From Lachnospiraceae bacterium oral taxon 096 (lineage in GTDB: Bacteria; Bacillota; Clostridia; Lachnospirales; Lachnospiraceae): a stretch of 64,000 bases of DNA. Location: NCBI GenBank assembly GCA_018141845.1, contig CP073340.1, forward strand, positions 1,451,001 through 1,515,000, read 5' to 3'. The notes under the pieces are model-generated. The model had not been told where the DNA came from, did no database searches, and worked only from the letters and a program-made list of their open reading frames with translations. A program made the translations under genes and the position numbers. Each line of letters opens with the position of its first letter. Position 1 is the stretch's first letter. Shown piece by piece: positions 33,914 through 43,034 of this stretch.

Positions 33914-36900
33914 TTGAAGTGTAACAGAGGATTATATCGAGCTGATTTTGAACATGATAATTGTGGTATCGGTGCGGTAGTAAATATTAAGGGAAATCAG
34001 ACACATGCTCTCGTTGATGATGCCCTAAAAATTGTGGAAAATCTCGAGCATAGAGCGGGAAAGGATGCGGATGAAAAAACAGGAGATGGTGTTGGAATTT
34101 TGACTCAAATTCCCCACAATTTTTTGAAGAAAATCTGCAAAAAAGAAGAAATTGAGCTTGGCGATGCGAGAAGCTATGCCGTTGGTATGTTCTTTTTTCC
34201 ACAAAATGAGTTACAAAAGAGACAATCCCAAAAGATGTTTGAAGTCATTACAAAAAAGGCAGGACTAAAGTTTTTGGGCTGGAGAAAAGTACCAGTTAAT
34301 CAAGAAGTCTTGGGAACCAAGGCATTAAAGAGTATGCCAGATATCTATCAGGGATTTGTAGAAAGACCAAAGAAGGCAAAACAAGATATTGATTTTGATC
34401 GCATACTTTATGTTATTCGACGAGAATTTGAGCAGAGCAGCACACACACCTATGTACTTTCCCTTTCTTGTAGAACCATTGTCTATAAGGGAATGTTTTT
34501 GGTTGGACAGCTGAGAACATTTTTCCTTGACCTGCAGGATAAGGACTATTGTTCAGCAATTGCTATGGTGCACTCAAGATTTTCAACGAATACCAATCCA
34601 AGTTGGGAGAGAGCACATCCAAATCGAATGCTTGTTCACAATGGCGAGATTAACACCATTAAGGGCAATGTAGATAAGATGTTAGCTAGAGAGGAGACAA
34701 TGAGCAGTGTTCATTTTTCTGATGAGGAGATGACGAGTGTGTTTCCAGTAGTTTCTTCTCAGGGATCAGATTCCGCTATGCTTGATAACACTTTAGAATT
34801 TTTAGTGATGTCAGGAATGGAACTTCCACTAGCAGCAAGCATTTTAATCCCAGAGCCATGGGCACATAATGATACAATTTCTCAAGAAGTAAGAGACTTC
34901 TATCAATATTATGCGACAATGATGGAACCATGGGATGGTCCAGCTTCTATTCTCTATTCAGATGGAGATGTTATGGGAGCAATTCTTGATCGGAATGGTC
35001 TCCGCCCTTCTCGCTACTATTTGACGAATGATGACCGCTTAATTTTAAGTTCTGAAGTTGGCGTATTGCCAATAGATGAGTGCAACATTGTGAGAAAGGA
35101 AAGACTTCATCCAGGAAAAATTCTTCTTGTCGATACAAAGAAGGGAAGGATTTTTACAGATGAGGAATTAAAGGAAAGGTATGCAACAAAGGAGCCTTAT
35201 GGCGAGTGGTTAGACATGAATTTGCTCACCATGGACAAAATCAAGATGCCAAATGCAAGGATCAAAAATTTTGAAAAAGAAGATTTCTGTCGCCTATTAA
35301 AGTCATTTGGCTACAACTATGAGGAGTACACCGAAGAGATTGAGGCAATGGCCAGAACAGGCAATGAGCTTGTTGGAGCGATGGGAATTGATACGCCACT
35401 TGCAGTCCTTTCCAAGGAGTATCAACCATTATTTAGCTATTTTAAACAACTCTTTGCTCAGGTGACCAATCCACCAATTGATTCAATTCGAGAAAAGATC
35501 GTCACTTCGATGTCAGTCTATTTGGGAACCAATGGAAATCTTTTGTCAGAACAACCAGAAAATTGCCATGTATTAAAACTAGATAGTCCAATTCTTTCTG
35601 ACCTTGATTTATTGAGAATTGAAAGTATTCAGGCACCAGGATTTCAAGTGGCCAGGGTTCCGATTACCTATTATAAGAGCACTCCAATGGAGCGTGTTCT
35701 AGAGCATCTTTTTGTCGAGGTAGACAAGGTCTATCGAGAGGGTGCTAATATTTTGATTCTTTCTGACCGAGGGGTAGATGAAAATCATGTGGCCATTCCA
35801 TCTCTACTTGCTGTGGCAGCTGTACACGGACATCTGGTAAGAACGAAAAAGGCGACAGCTATGTCCATTATTTTGGAATCAGGAGAGCCAAGAGTAGTTC
35901 ATCATTTTGCAACATTGTTGGGATTTGGTGCAAGTGCAGTCAATCCATATTTAGCTCATGCGGCAATTCAAAAGCTGTGCAGGGAGGATTTACTTGAAAA
36001 GGATTACTATGCTGCAGTGAGTGACTACGATATGGCAGTTTCTACAGGAATTGTAAAAATTGCGTCAAAAATGGGAATTTCAACGATTCAATCCTATCAG
36101 GGTAGCAAGATGTTTGAGGCCATTGGTATTGATCAGAAAGTCATTGATCAATACTTTACCGGAGTAGTCAGTCCTGTTGGAGGAGTTACCCTAGAAGATA
36201 TTGAAAGGGCTACAGATGAACAACATTCCAAGGCATTTGATCCACTAGGCTTATATGTTGATTTGACAATTGAGAGTAAAGGAATGCATAAGATGCGTTC
36301 AGGTGGAGAGGAACATCGCTATAATCCAGCGACCATTCATTTATTGCAAAAATCAACTAGAGATGGAGATTATGAGGAGTTTAAGCAATACACACAGATG
36401 GTTGATCGGGAGGAGACAGGATATCTTCGCAGTTTGATGGACTTTGCCTATCCTGAAAAGGGGATAAAACTGGATGAAGTGGAGAGCGTAGAAAACATTG
36501 TCAAGAGATTTAAGACAGGTGCGATGTCCTATGGCTCAATTTCTCAAGAAGCCCATGAGGCAATGGCGATTGCAATGAATCGTCTAAAAGGAAAGTCAAA
36601 CTCTGGTGAAGGCGGCGAGTCCGATGAAAGATTGGAATCTGCAGGCACGGCACATGATCGAAGTTCAGCGATTAAGCAGGTAGCCTCTGGTCGATTTGGT
36701 GTGACAAGTAGATACTTGGGATCGGCAAAGGAAATACAAATTAAATTGGCACAGGGAGCAAAACCTGGAGAGGGTGGCCATCTTCCAGCAAAGAAAGTTT
36801 ATCCATGGGTGGCAAAGACGAGGCATTCTACACCTGGAGTGAGCTTAATTTCACCTCCACCACATCATGATATTTATTCCATTGAGGATCTTGCACAATT

Positions 36901-38437
36901 AATTTATGATTTAAAAAATGCCAATAAGAGAGCAAGAATTTCTGTCAAATTAGTTAGCGAGGCAGGCGTGGGAACGATTGCTGCTGGTGTAGCCAAGGCA
37001 GGGGCACAGGTTGTATTGATTTCTGGCTATGATGGCGGAACAGGAGCAGCACCACTAAGTTCTATTCACAATGCAGGTCTTCCTTGGGAGCTTGGACTTG
37101 CAGAGACACATCAGACATTGATTCAAAATGGATTGAGAAAGAGAGTGGTTATTGAGACAGATGGAAAGTTAATGTCAGGAAAGGATGTTGCGATTGCTGC
37201 CATTCTTGGTGCAGAGGAGTTTGGATTTGCAACGGCTCCACTGGTCACTTTAGGATGTGTGATGATGAGGGTTTGTAATCTTGACACCTGTCCAATGGGC
37301 GTGGCCACACAAAATCCAGAGTTGAGAAAACGCTTTGTTGGAAAGCCAGAATATGTAGAAAACTTTATGAGATTTATTGCCATGGAGCTTCGAGAGTATA
37401 TGGCAAAACTTGGCGTAAAAACCGTGGATGAGCTTGTGGGAAGAACAGATCTTTTAAAGAAGAAAGAAGAACTTTCTGGTGTAGCAAAGAAAATTGACTT
37501 GAGTAAGATCTTATATAGAGAAGAAAATGTCACCTTTGACCCAAGTGCTCAGTATGATTTTAAGCTGGAAAAGACAAAGGATGAAGCTGTCCTTTTAAAA
37601 GATAAGGCCGTACTAGAGGCATTAGAAAAGGGAAAGAAGGCAAGAATATCGGCACACATTGGAAATACAGATCGAACATTTGCAACACTGCTTGGTGCTC
37701 AACTTACCCGCCTTCATCACAATGGACTGGAGGAAGATACAATCACCATTGACTGCCAGGGGGCAGGTGGACAAAGCTTTGGGGCCTTTATTCCAAAGGG
37801 ATTGACACTTGATCTGGTAGGTGATGCAAATGACTATCTTGGAAAGGGACTTTCTGGTGGAAAAATTATAGTGAAAGCACCAAAGGATGCAGGATATAAT
37901 CCACATGAGAATATTATTGTGGGAAATGTTGCTCTCTATGGGGCAACATCAGGAGAGACTTATATTGCAGGTATGGCTGGAGAAAGATTTTGTGTGAGAA
38001 ATTCAGGTGCGATTGCCGTTGTCGAGGGAGTCGGAGAACATGGCTGCGAGTATATGACAGGTGGTAGAGCTGTAATTTTGGGAACGACAGGAAAGAACTT
38101 TGCTGCGGGTATGAGTGGTGGTGTTGCTTATGTCTATGACGAGGACAATAAATTGTATCGAAACCTGAATAAGGGAATGGTCTTGATGGAAAAGATGGAA
38201 AATAAGACTGACCGAGAGGAATTAAGAAGTATTCTGGAAAAACATTTGCACTACACAGGTTCAAAAAAGGCAGAGCAGATTTTAGCAAATTTTGAGGAAA
38301 ATCTCATGAAGTTTAAAAAGATTATTCCAGAAGACTATAAGAAGTTGATTGGCTTGACTGTGATGTATGAAGAGCAGGGAATGAGTAGAGAAGATGCACA
38401 AATTGAAGCATTTTATGCTGCGACAGGAAATAAGTAG
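33914..38437 (+). CDS. gltB: Glutamate synthase (NADPH) large subunit
   Basis: A 1507-residue enzyme that makes two glutamates from glutamine and 2-oxoglutarate. The N-terminal amidotransferase domain has nucleophile Cys17 in DNCGIGAVV after a 16-residue leader that should be removed. The central and FMN-binding synthase domains follow, with SNSGEGGE, KPGEGGHLPAKKV, SPPPHHDIYSIEDL and the 3Fe-4S motif CVMMRVCNLDTC (C-x5-C-x4-C). The GXGXG beta-helix domain closes the protein. The start is TTG at 33914, seven bases after GGAGG; no ATG fits. It lies between glnA and gltD. Confidence 0.97.
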   Translation: MKCNRGLYRADFEHDNCGIGAVVNIKGNQTHALVDDALKIVENLEHRAGKDADEKTGDGVGILTQIPHNFLKKICKKEEIELGDARSYAVGMFFFPQNELQKRQSQKMFEVITKKAGLKFLGWRKVPVNQEVLGTKALKSMPDIYQGFVERPKKAKQDIDFDRILYVIRREFEQSSTHTYVLSLSCRTIVYKGMFLVGQLRTFFLDLQDKDYCSAIAMVHSRFSTNTNPSWERAHPNRMLVHNGEINTIKGNVDKMLAREETMSSVHFSDEEMTSVFPVVSSQGSDSAMLDNTLEFLVMSGMELPLAASILIPEPWAHNDTISQEVRDFYQYYATMMEPWDGPASILYSDGDVMGAILDRNGLRPSRYYLTNDDRLILSSEVGVLPIDECNIVRKERLHPGKILLVDTKKGRIFTDEELKERYATKEPYGEWLDMNLLTMDKIKMPNARIKNFEKEDFCRLLKSFGYNYEEYTEEIEAMARTGNELVGAMGIDTPLAVLSKEYQPLFSYFKQLFAQVTNPPIDSIREKIVTSMSVYLGTNGNLLSEQPENCHVLKLDSPILSDLDLLRIESIQAPGFQVARVPITYYKSTPMERVLEHLFVEVDKVYREGANILILSDRGVDENHVAIPSLLAVAAVHGHLVRTKKATAMSIILESGEPRVVHHFATLLGFGASAVNPYLAHAAIQKLCREDLLEKDYYAAVSDYDMAVSTGIVKIASKMGISTIQSYQGSKMFEAIGIDQKVIDQYFTGVVSPVGGVTLEDIERATDEQHSKAFDPLGLYVDLTIESKGMHKMRSGGEEHRYNPATIHLLQKSTRDGDYEEFKQYTQMVDREETGYLRSLMDFAYPEKGIKLDEVESVENIVKRFKTGAMSYGSISQEAHEAMAIAMNRLKGKSNSGEGGESDERLESAGTAHDRSSAIKQVASGRFGVTSRYLGSAKEIQIKLAQGAKPGEGGHLPAKKVYPWVAKTRHSTPGVSLISPPPHHDIYSIEDLAQLIYDLKNANKRARISVKLVSEAGVGTIAAGVAKAGAQVVLISGYDGGTGAAPLSSIHNAGLPWELGLAETHQTLIQNGLRKRVVIETDGKLMSGKDVAIAAILGAEEFGFATAPLVTLGCVMMRVCNLDTCPMGVATQNPELRKRFVGKPEYVENFMRFIAMELREYMAKLGVKTVDELVGRTDLLKKKEELSGVAKKIDLSKILYREENVTFDPSAQYDFKLEKTKDEAVLLKDKAVLEALEKGKKARISAHIGNTDRTFATLLGAQLTRLHHNGLEEDTITIDCQGAGGQSFGAFIPKGLTLDLVGDANDYLGKGLSGGKIIVKAPKDAGYNPHENIIVGNVALYGATSGETYIAGMAGERFCVRNSGAIAVVEGVGEHGCEYMTGGRAVILGTTGKNFAAGMSGGVAYVYDEDNKLYRNLNKGMVLMEKMENKTDREELRSILEKHLHYTGSKKAEQILANFEENLMKFKKIIPEDYKKLIGLTVMYEEQGMSREDAQIEAFYAATGNK

Positions 38438-38447
38438 GAGAGGGAAT

Positions 38448-39950
38448 ATGGGAAAGACTACAGGATTTTTAGAATATGAGCGCAGGACGGGAGATAGTGT
38501 CTCTGCGGACAAGAGAATAAAAAACTTTGATGAATTCCATGCAACTCTCTCATTGGAGGAACAGCAGGAACAGGGAGCAAGATGTATGGCCTGTGGAGTG
38601 CCATTTTGTCAATATGGTGGCATGATTGCAGGAATGACTTCGGGTTGTCCGCTTCATAATTTGGTGCCAGAATTTAATGACCTTGTCTACAGAGGTCGAT
38701 GGGAACAGGCATATGAGCGATTAGAAAAGACGCATGATCTGGCTGAGTTTACCTGTAAGGTTTGTCCAGCACTCTGTGAAAAGGCCTGCACTTGTGGAGC
38801 CAATGGGGAGCCAGTGTCTACTAAAGAAAATGAGAGAGCCATTATAGAATATGCGTATGCTCATGATCTAGTTAAGGAGATTTGCCCAAGTGCACGCACA
38901 GGAAAAAGAATTGCCATTGTCGGAAGTGGCCCAGCTGGACTTGCTGCTGCCCAGATGCTCAATCGCCGTGGACATTTGGTGACCGTATTTGAGCGAAATG
39001 ACCGAGTGGGCGGATTATTGCGCTATGGTATTCCAAATATGAAGTTGGATAAAAGGAATATTGACCGAAGAGTTAGGCTTTTAGAAGAGGCGGGAGTGGA
39101 ATTTGTCTGCAACACAAATGTCGGTGTGGATGTTACGGCAGAGGATTTGCAGTCAAAATTCGACCGAATTATTCTTTGCTGTGGTGCGTCTAAACCAAGG
39201 GACTTGGCTGTCAAGGGAAGAAATGCCAAGGGGATTTACTTTGCTGTTGATTTTTTGTCTGAAGTGAGCAAAAAGTTAATGGATTTTGACTATGATAGCG
39301 AAAGAGTGATGGAAAGTCGAGATTTTAGCTTTGAGAGTGTCAAGGGCAAGAAAGTTGTTATTGTTGGCGGTGGAGATACAGGAAATGACTGTGTTGGAAC
39401 AAGCATTCGACTTGGTGCGGCAAGTGTTGTTCAAATTGAGATGATGCCAAAGCCACCAGTAAAGAGAAGTGAAAAAAATTCATGGCCAGAGTGGCCTAAG
39501 GTTCTCAATACAGACTACGGTCAGGAAGAGGCGATTGCAAAATTTGGTCACGACCCAAGAGTTTATCAAACGACAATTAAGGAGATTGTGGCGGATAAAA
39601 ATGGCAATGTAAAATCTGTTATCACTGTGTCTTTAGAGCCAAAAATAGATGAAAAGACAAAGAAAATCAATATGATTGCCATTGAGGGAAGCGAAAAGGA
39701 AATCCCTGCTGATCTAGTATTGATTGCTGCTGGGTTTATTGGTGCACAGGACTATGTCAAGGAAGCATTTCAGACGGATTCAGATGCAAAAGGAAATATC
39801 TTGTCCAATCGAGCATTTGAGACATCAAAGAAAAATATTTTTGCTGCGGGAGATGTTCGCAGAGGACAATCCTTAGTTGTGTGGGCAATGGCTGAAGGAA
39901 GAGCGGTTGCAAAAAGTGTAGATGAATCTTTGATGGGCTATACAAATTAA
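38448..39950 (+). CDS. gltD: Glutamate synthase (NADPH) small subunit
   Basis: A 500-residue FAD/NADPH oxidoreductase that feeds electrons to GltB. The N-terminal region has two Cys clusters for [4Fe-4S]: CMACGVPFCQ and CKVCPALCEKAC. The FAD fold reads IAIVGSGPAGLAAAQML and the NADPH fold VVIVGGGDTGNDCVG. The C-terminal NIFAAGDVRRGQSLVVWA is typical. ATG at 38448 follows GGAGAGGG, ten bases after gltB. It is the last gene of the operon. Confidence 0.97.
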   Translation: MGKTTGFLEYERRTGDSVSADKRIKNFDEFHATLSLEEQQEQGARCMACGVPFCQYGGMIAGMTSGCPLHNLVPEFNDLVYRGRWEQAYERLEKTHDLAEFTCKVCPALCEKACTCGANGEPVSTKENERAIIEYAYAHDLVKEICPSARTGKRIAIVGSGPAGLAAAQMLNRRGHLVTVFERNDRVGGLLRYGIPNMKLDKRNIDRRVRLLEEAGVEFVCNTNVGVDVTAEDLQSKFDRIILCCGASKPRDLAVKGRNAKGIYFAVDFLSEVSKKLMDFDYDSERVMESRDFSFESVKGKKVVIVGGGDTGNDCVGTSIRLGAASVVQIEMMPKPPVKRSEKNSWPEWPKVLNTDYGQEEAIAKFGHDPRVYQTTIKEIVADKNGNVKSVITVSLEPKIDEKTKKINMIAIEGSEKEIPADLVLIAAGFIGAQDYVKEAFQTDSDAKGNILSNRAFETSKKNIFAAGDVRRGQSLVVWAMAEGRAVAKSVDESLMGYTN

Positions 39951-39969
39951 AAATAAAATAGAAAATAAA

Positions 39970-40007
39970 AAATGCCTCTCCCCACTATTTTTGGGGGAGA
40001 GGTATTT
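39970..40007. terminator. Terminator between gltD and the converging pyr operon
   Basis: ATGCCTCTCCCC pairs with GGGGAGAGGTAT around ACTATTTTTG. The T run is best on the minus strand (TTTTTTATTTTC), so it chiefly ends the pyrBI transcript, but the hairpin also follows gltD. Confidence 0.8.
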
Positions 40008-40773
40008 ATGTAGAGGGCATATTGGATATAAATTTTGGAATTGTGCCCTGAAAGTTTAATTTCATTATATGCTCGACCTTAGTTGAAGGATAGTTGGCAT
40101 CTTTTAGCTTGTAATACAATGTGACATCAAATCCAGATTTTTGTCCCCGTGTAAATTTGATTTCCTTTGGGGAAACATCAGGGCGGTAAGAAATATAGAT
40201 TTGACTGTTAGAGTCATAGTCCCAGTGAAGAGGTTGTTTCGCATCTGCATAATTCGTTGTTGTAGTTTCTTTGACATATTGGTCAATTTGATAAGAATTA
40301 TAGGCAAATAACTTGACATCTCCTTCTTTTTTTTGGATTTTTTCTAGGTAAGACTTCTTGATTTCCTCAGGGATTTTTGTCTGCGGGGCATCAACATAGA
40401 CAAGGACGGTACTCCAATCAATGGACTGGGGCTGATTGTAATCGCAGAGAAAAAAACCATAGTAATGTTCTCGAAAATAGGTTGCCAATGTCTTTAGTTC
40501 ATTTTCATCAATGGACTGAAGGGCATAGGAATGTGTCTGTGTCTCGGCAGGATTTGTTTCTGTCGATGGGTAGGTTGTCACACTTTCCGAGATGCTAGAA
40601 ACTTTATTTGGTCGATTGCCGAATAGGCTTTGCAAAAAAGTCAATCCCATCAGTACAATGAGTATGCCAATACAAATAGGGGCAAAGCGATCAAGTTTTT
40701 TCTTTTTCTTCTTTGGTGGGGCACCTGCTGGACTGGCAGGTGCCTTTGGTTTATCTTCTGGCTTTTTATCCAT
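40006..40773 (-). CDS. Single-pass membrane protein of unknown function
   Basis: A 255-residue protein. The N-terminal 28 residues are Pro/Ala/Lys-rich with a run of six Lys. One membrane helix follows (about residues 30-50, FAPICIGILIVLMGLTFLQSLF), and the rest is an extracytoplasmic domain with many Tyr and Asp (YYGFFLCDYNQPQSIDWSTVLVYVD). No known family was recognised. It lies two bases after pyrI on the same strand, so it is transcribed with pyrBI, but nothing in it suggests pyrimidine metabolism. Confidence 0.75.
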   Translation of the reverse strand: MDKKPEDKPKAPASPAGAPPKKKKKKLDRFAPICIGILIVLMGLTFLQSLFGNRPNKVSSISESVTTYPSTETNPAETQTHSYALQSIDENELKTLATYFREHYYGFFLCDYNQPQSIDWSTVLVYVDAPQTKIPEEIKKSYLEKIQKKEGDVKLFAYNSYQIDQYVKETTTTNYADAKQPLHWDYDSNSQIYISYRPDVSPKEIKFTRGQKSGFDVTLYYKLKDANYPSTKVEHIMKLNFQGTIPKFISNMPST

Positions 40774-40775
40774 AG

Positions 40776-41204
40776 CTATTCATGCTTTTCATCGCAATAC
40801 ATACAGCGATAAGTCTCCGCCTTTTCGTCAGAAAGATAAAAGACATTGGGAAGTTCTTGTTCAATCGAAGTGATGCACCTTGGATTTTTACATTGAATGA
40901 CATTGGTGATCTTTCTTGGCAATTTCAGCCTTTGCTTTTCGACAATCTTATTTTCGTGGATGATATTGACGGTGATGTTGTGGTCAATATAGCCAAGAAT
41001 TTCAAGGTCAAGGGTCTCTAGGATATTGCCACCTTCAATCTTGATAATATCTTTTTTGCCCATTTTACTGCTTCTTGCATTTTTAATAATGGCCACTTGG
41101 CAGTCGAGCCGATCAAGCCCGAGGTGATAATAGATGTCAAGGCTCTTTCCTGCCTGAATGTGGTCGAGAACAATTCCCTCATTGAGTCCGCTAATATTTA
41201 ACAT
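40776..41204 (-). CDS. pyrI: Aspartate carbamoyltransferase regulatory subunit
   Basis: A 142-residue PyrI. The nucleotide-binding N domain ([15 protein letters not shown], then IIKIEGGNI) is followed by a zinc domain with Cys105, Cys110, Cys134 and Cys137 (CKNPRC ... CMYC), which contacts the catalytic chain. It makes the enzyme respond to CTP and ATP. It overlaps the end of pyrB by a few bases, so the subunits are co-translated. PyrI is absent from Bacillus but present in many Clostridia. Confidence 0.95.
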   Translation of the reverse strand: MLNISGLNEGIVLDHIQAGKSLDIYYHLGLDRLDCQVAIIKNARSSKMGKKDIIKIEGGNILETLDLEILGYIDHNITVNIIHENKIVEKQRLKLPRKITNVIQCKNPRCITSIEQELPNVFYLSDEKAETYRCMYCDEKHE

Positions 41205-42118
41205 GGTGTCACCCCCAATAAATTCATAATTAATGCCATTCGAACATATACACCGTATTGTGCTTGCTTAAAGTAGGCCGCTCTTGGGTCATTATCGACT
41301 TCTACGCTAATTTCATTGACACGTGGAAGTGGATGGAGAATATACATATTTTCCTTGGCAAGTTTTAGTTTCTTCTTATCTAAAATATAGGAATCTTTTA
41401 GTCGGATATAGTCCTCCTCATTGAAGAAGCGTTCTCTTTGCACACGAGTCATATACAAAATATCCAACTCAGGCATTGCACTGTCGAGGTCACCGACTTC
41501 CTTAAATTCGATATTTTTTGCGCTGAGAACATCTTCACGGATATACTCAGGAACACGAAGTTCAGGTGGAGAAATCAAGACAAAGCGAATATCTTCATAG
41601 CGAGATAGGGCGTTGATTAGAGAGTGTACAGTTCGACCAAATTTTAGGTCACCGCATAGACCGACGGTGAGATGATTGAGTCGCCCAGATAAGGAGCGAA
41701 TGGTCATCAGATCCGTGAGCGTTTGTGTTGGATGCTGATGTCCGCCATCGCCAGCATTGATCACAGGGATGCGAGAGTATTGACTGGCAACCAGTGGGGC
41801 ACCTTCTTTTGGATGACGCATGGCAGCGATATCCGCATAGCAAGAAATGACACGGATGGTATCGGCAACACTTTCCCCCTTGGAAGCAGAGGAAGAATCG
41901 GCAGAGTGAAAACCAAGAACACTTCCGCCGAGATTGAGCATAGCGGCCTCGAAAGAAAGTCTTGTTCTGGTGCTCGGTTCATAAAAGAGTGTGGCGAGTT
42001 TCTTTCCATCGCACACATGGGCGAATTTTTTTGGATCTACCTCAATTTGGCGAGCAACAGCCAAAATAGCATCAATTTCTTTGACGCTTAGATCTAGAGG
42101 GTTTAACAAATGTCTCAT
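41198..42118 (-). CDS. pyrB: Aspartate carbamoyltransferase catalytic subunit
   Basis: A 306-residue transcarbamylase, catalysing the first committed step of pyrimidine synthesis from carbamoyl phosphate and aspartate. Motifs: the carbamoyl-phosphate loop [14 protein letters not shown] (48-60), the 80s-type loop with [36 protein letters not shown] and HPLPRVNEI. Its promoter is TTGTTC (42173-42168), 17 bases, TATAAT (42150-42145) on the minus strand. No PyrR-binding attenuator is seen in the short leader. Confidence 0.97.
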   Translation of the reverse strand: MRHLLNPLDLSVKEIDAILAVARQIEVDPKKFAHVCDGKKLATLFYEPSTRTRLSFEAAMLNLGGSVLGFHSADSSSASKGESVADTIRVISCYADIAAMRHPKEGAPLVASQYSRIPVINAGDGGHQHPTQTLTDLMTIRSLSGRLNHLTVGLCGDLKFGRTVHSLINALSRYEDIRFVLISPPELRVPEYIREDVLSAKNIEFKEVGDLDSAMPELDILYMTRVQRERFFNEEDYIRLKDSYILDKKKLKLAKENMYILHPLPRVNEISVEVDNDPRAAYFKQAQYGVYVRMALIMNLLGVTPC

Positions 42119-42144
42119 AATTTTGCTCCTTTTTTTTATTCAAT

Positions 42145-42240
42145 ATTATATCAATGCAAAACTTAAAGAACAAGAGTAAAATATTGGCAAAATAATCTTT
42201 AGAGAAATGAAATATATTTTTTTAGTAATTGTGTTATACT
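42145..42240. promoter_or_regulatory. Divergent promoters for pyrBI and the ABC exporter operon
   Basis: Minus strand: TTGTTC (42173-42168), 17 bases, TATAAT (42150-42145) for pyrB. Plus strand: an extended -10, TG-T-TATACT (42232-42240), for the exporter operon; its -35 is poor. The roughly 170-base gap holds no gene. Confidence 0.65.
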
Positions 42241-42285
42241 ACGGATGCATATGGAAAAAAGTAGAGACAAAGAGAAAGGCAGGAA

Positions 42286-43014
42286 ATGAAACAGAAGGAA
42301 AAGACAGTAATTTCGGTGGGAGAACCGATTATTATTGTAAAAAATTTATATAAATTTTACCAAGCAGGAAGTGAAAAAGTACATGCACTGGATGGTTTGG
42401 ATTTTGAAATCAATAAGGGCGAATTTTGTGCGATTATTGGTCCATCGGGATCGGGAAAATCGACATTGCTCAATATGCTTGCCGGTCTTGAAAAACCAAG
42501 TAGAGGCGAAATTATTATTAATGGAAAACATATTGAAAAATTGAATGAAAATCAACTTGTGCGGTTTCGAAGGGATCATATTGGATTTATCTTTCAAAGT
42601 TATAATTTGTTGCAGACGATGAATGCGGTAGAAAATGTGGCTATGCCATTGATGTTTCGTGGAGTAGCCAAGGCAAAGCGAACGGAGATTGCAAAGGAGT
42701 ATTTGCGATTGGTGGGACTAGAAAAATATATGTATCACAAGGGAAATGCGATGAGTGGAGGTCAACAGCAACGAGTGGGCATTGCCAGAGCACTGGCGAT
42801 GCAACCAGATATTATTTTTGCCGATGAGCCAACTGGAAATTTGGATACAAAGACAACAGCAGAAGTTCTTGAATTGATGCAAAAGATCGTGAAAGAGAAA
42901 CATCAGACTTTGATTATGGTCACGCACGATCCAGAAATTGCAGGTTTTGCCGACCGACAGATTCGCATTGTTGATGGAAAAATTAACAATGAATTTCGGC
43001 TAGATATTGTGTAG
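42286..43014 (+). CDS. ABC exporter ATP-binding protein (MacB/LolD type)
   Basis: A 242-residue ATPase: Walker A IGPSGSGKST, Q-loop FIFQSYNLLQTM, signature MSGGQQQRVGIARA, Walker B IIFADEPTGNLD and H-loop VTHDPE. This is the class that works with FtsX/MacB-like permeases as a mechanical or export machine. The gene is the first of a three-gene operon with a surface-anchored protein and the matching permease. The first 12 residues before the ABC domain are extra relative to typical LolD. Substrate unknown. Confidence 0.93.
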   Translation: MKQKEKTVISVGEPIIIVKNLYKFYQAGSEKVHALDGLDFEINKGEFCAIIGPSGSGKSTLLNMLAGLEKPSRGEIIINGKHIEKLNENQLVRFRRDHIGFIFQSYNLLQTMNAVENVAMPLMFRGVAKAKRTEIAKEYLRLVGLEKYMYHKGNAMSGGQQQRVGIARALAMQPDIIFADEPTGNLDTKTTAEVLELMQKIVKEKHQTLIMVTHDPEIAGFADRQIRIVDGKINNEFRLDIV

Positions 43015-43034
43015 AGATTGGAGAGAAGATCAAA

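Noticed and set aside
42119..42160. PyrR-dependent attenuator before pyrB
   Set aside because: The leader is only a few dozen bases and has no anti-terminator/terminator pair.
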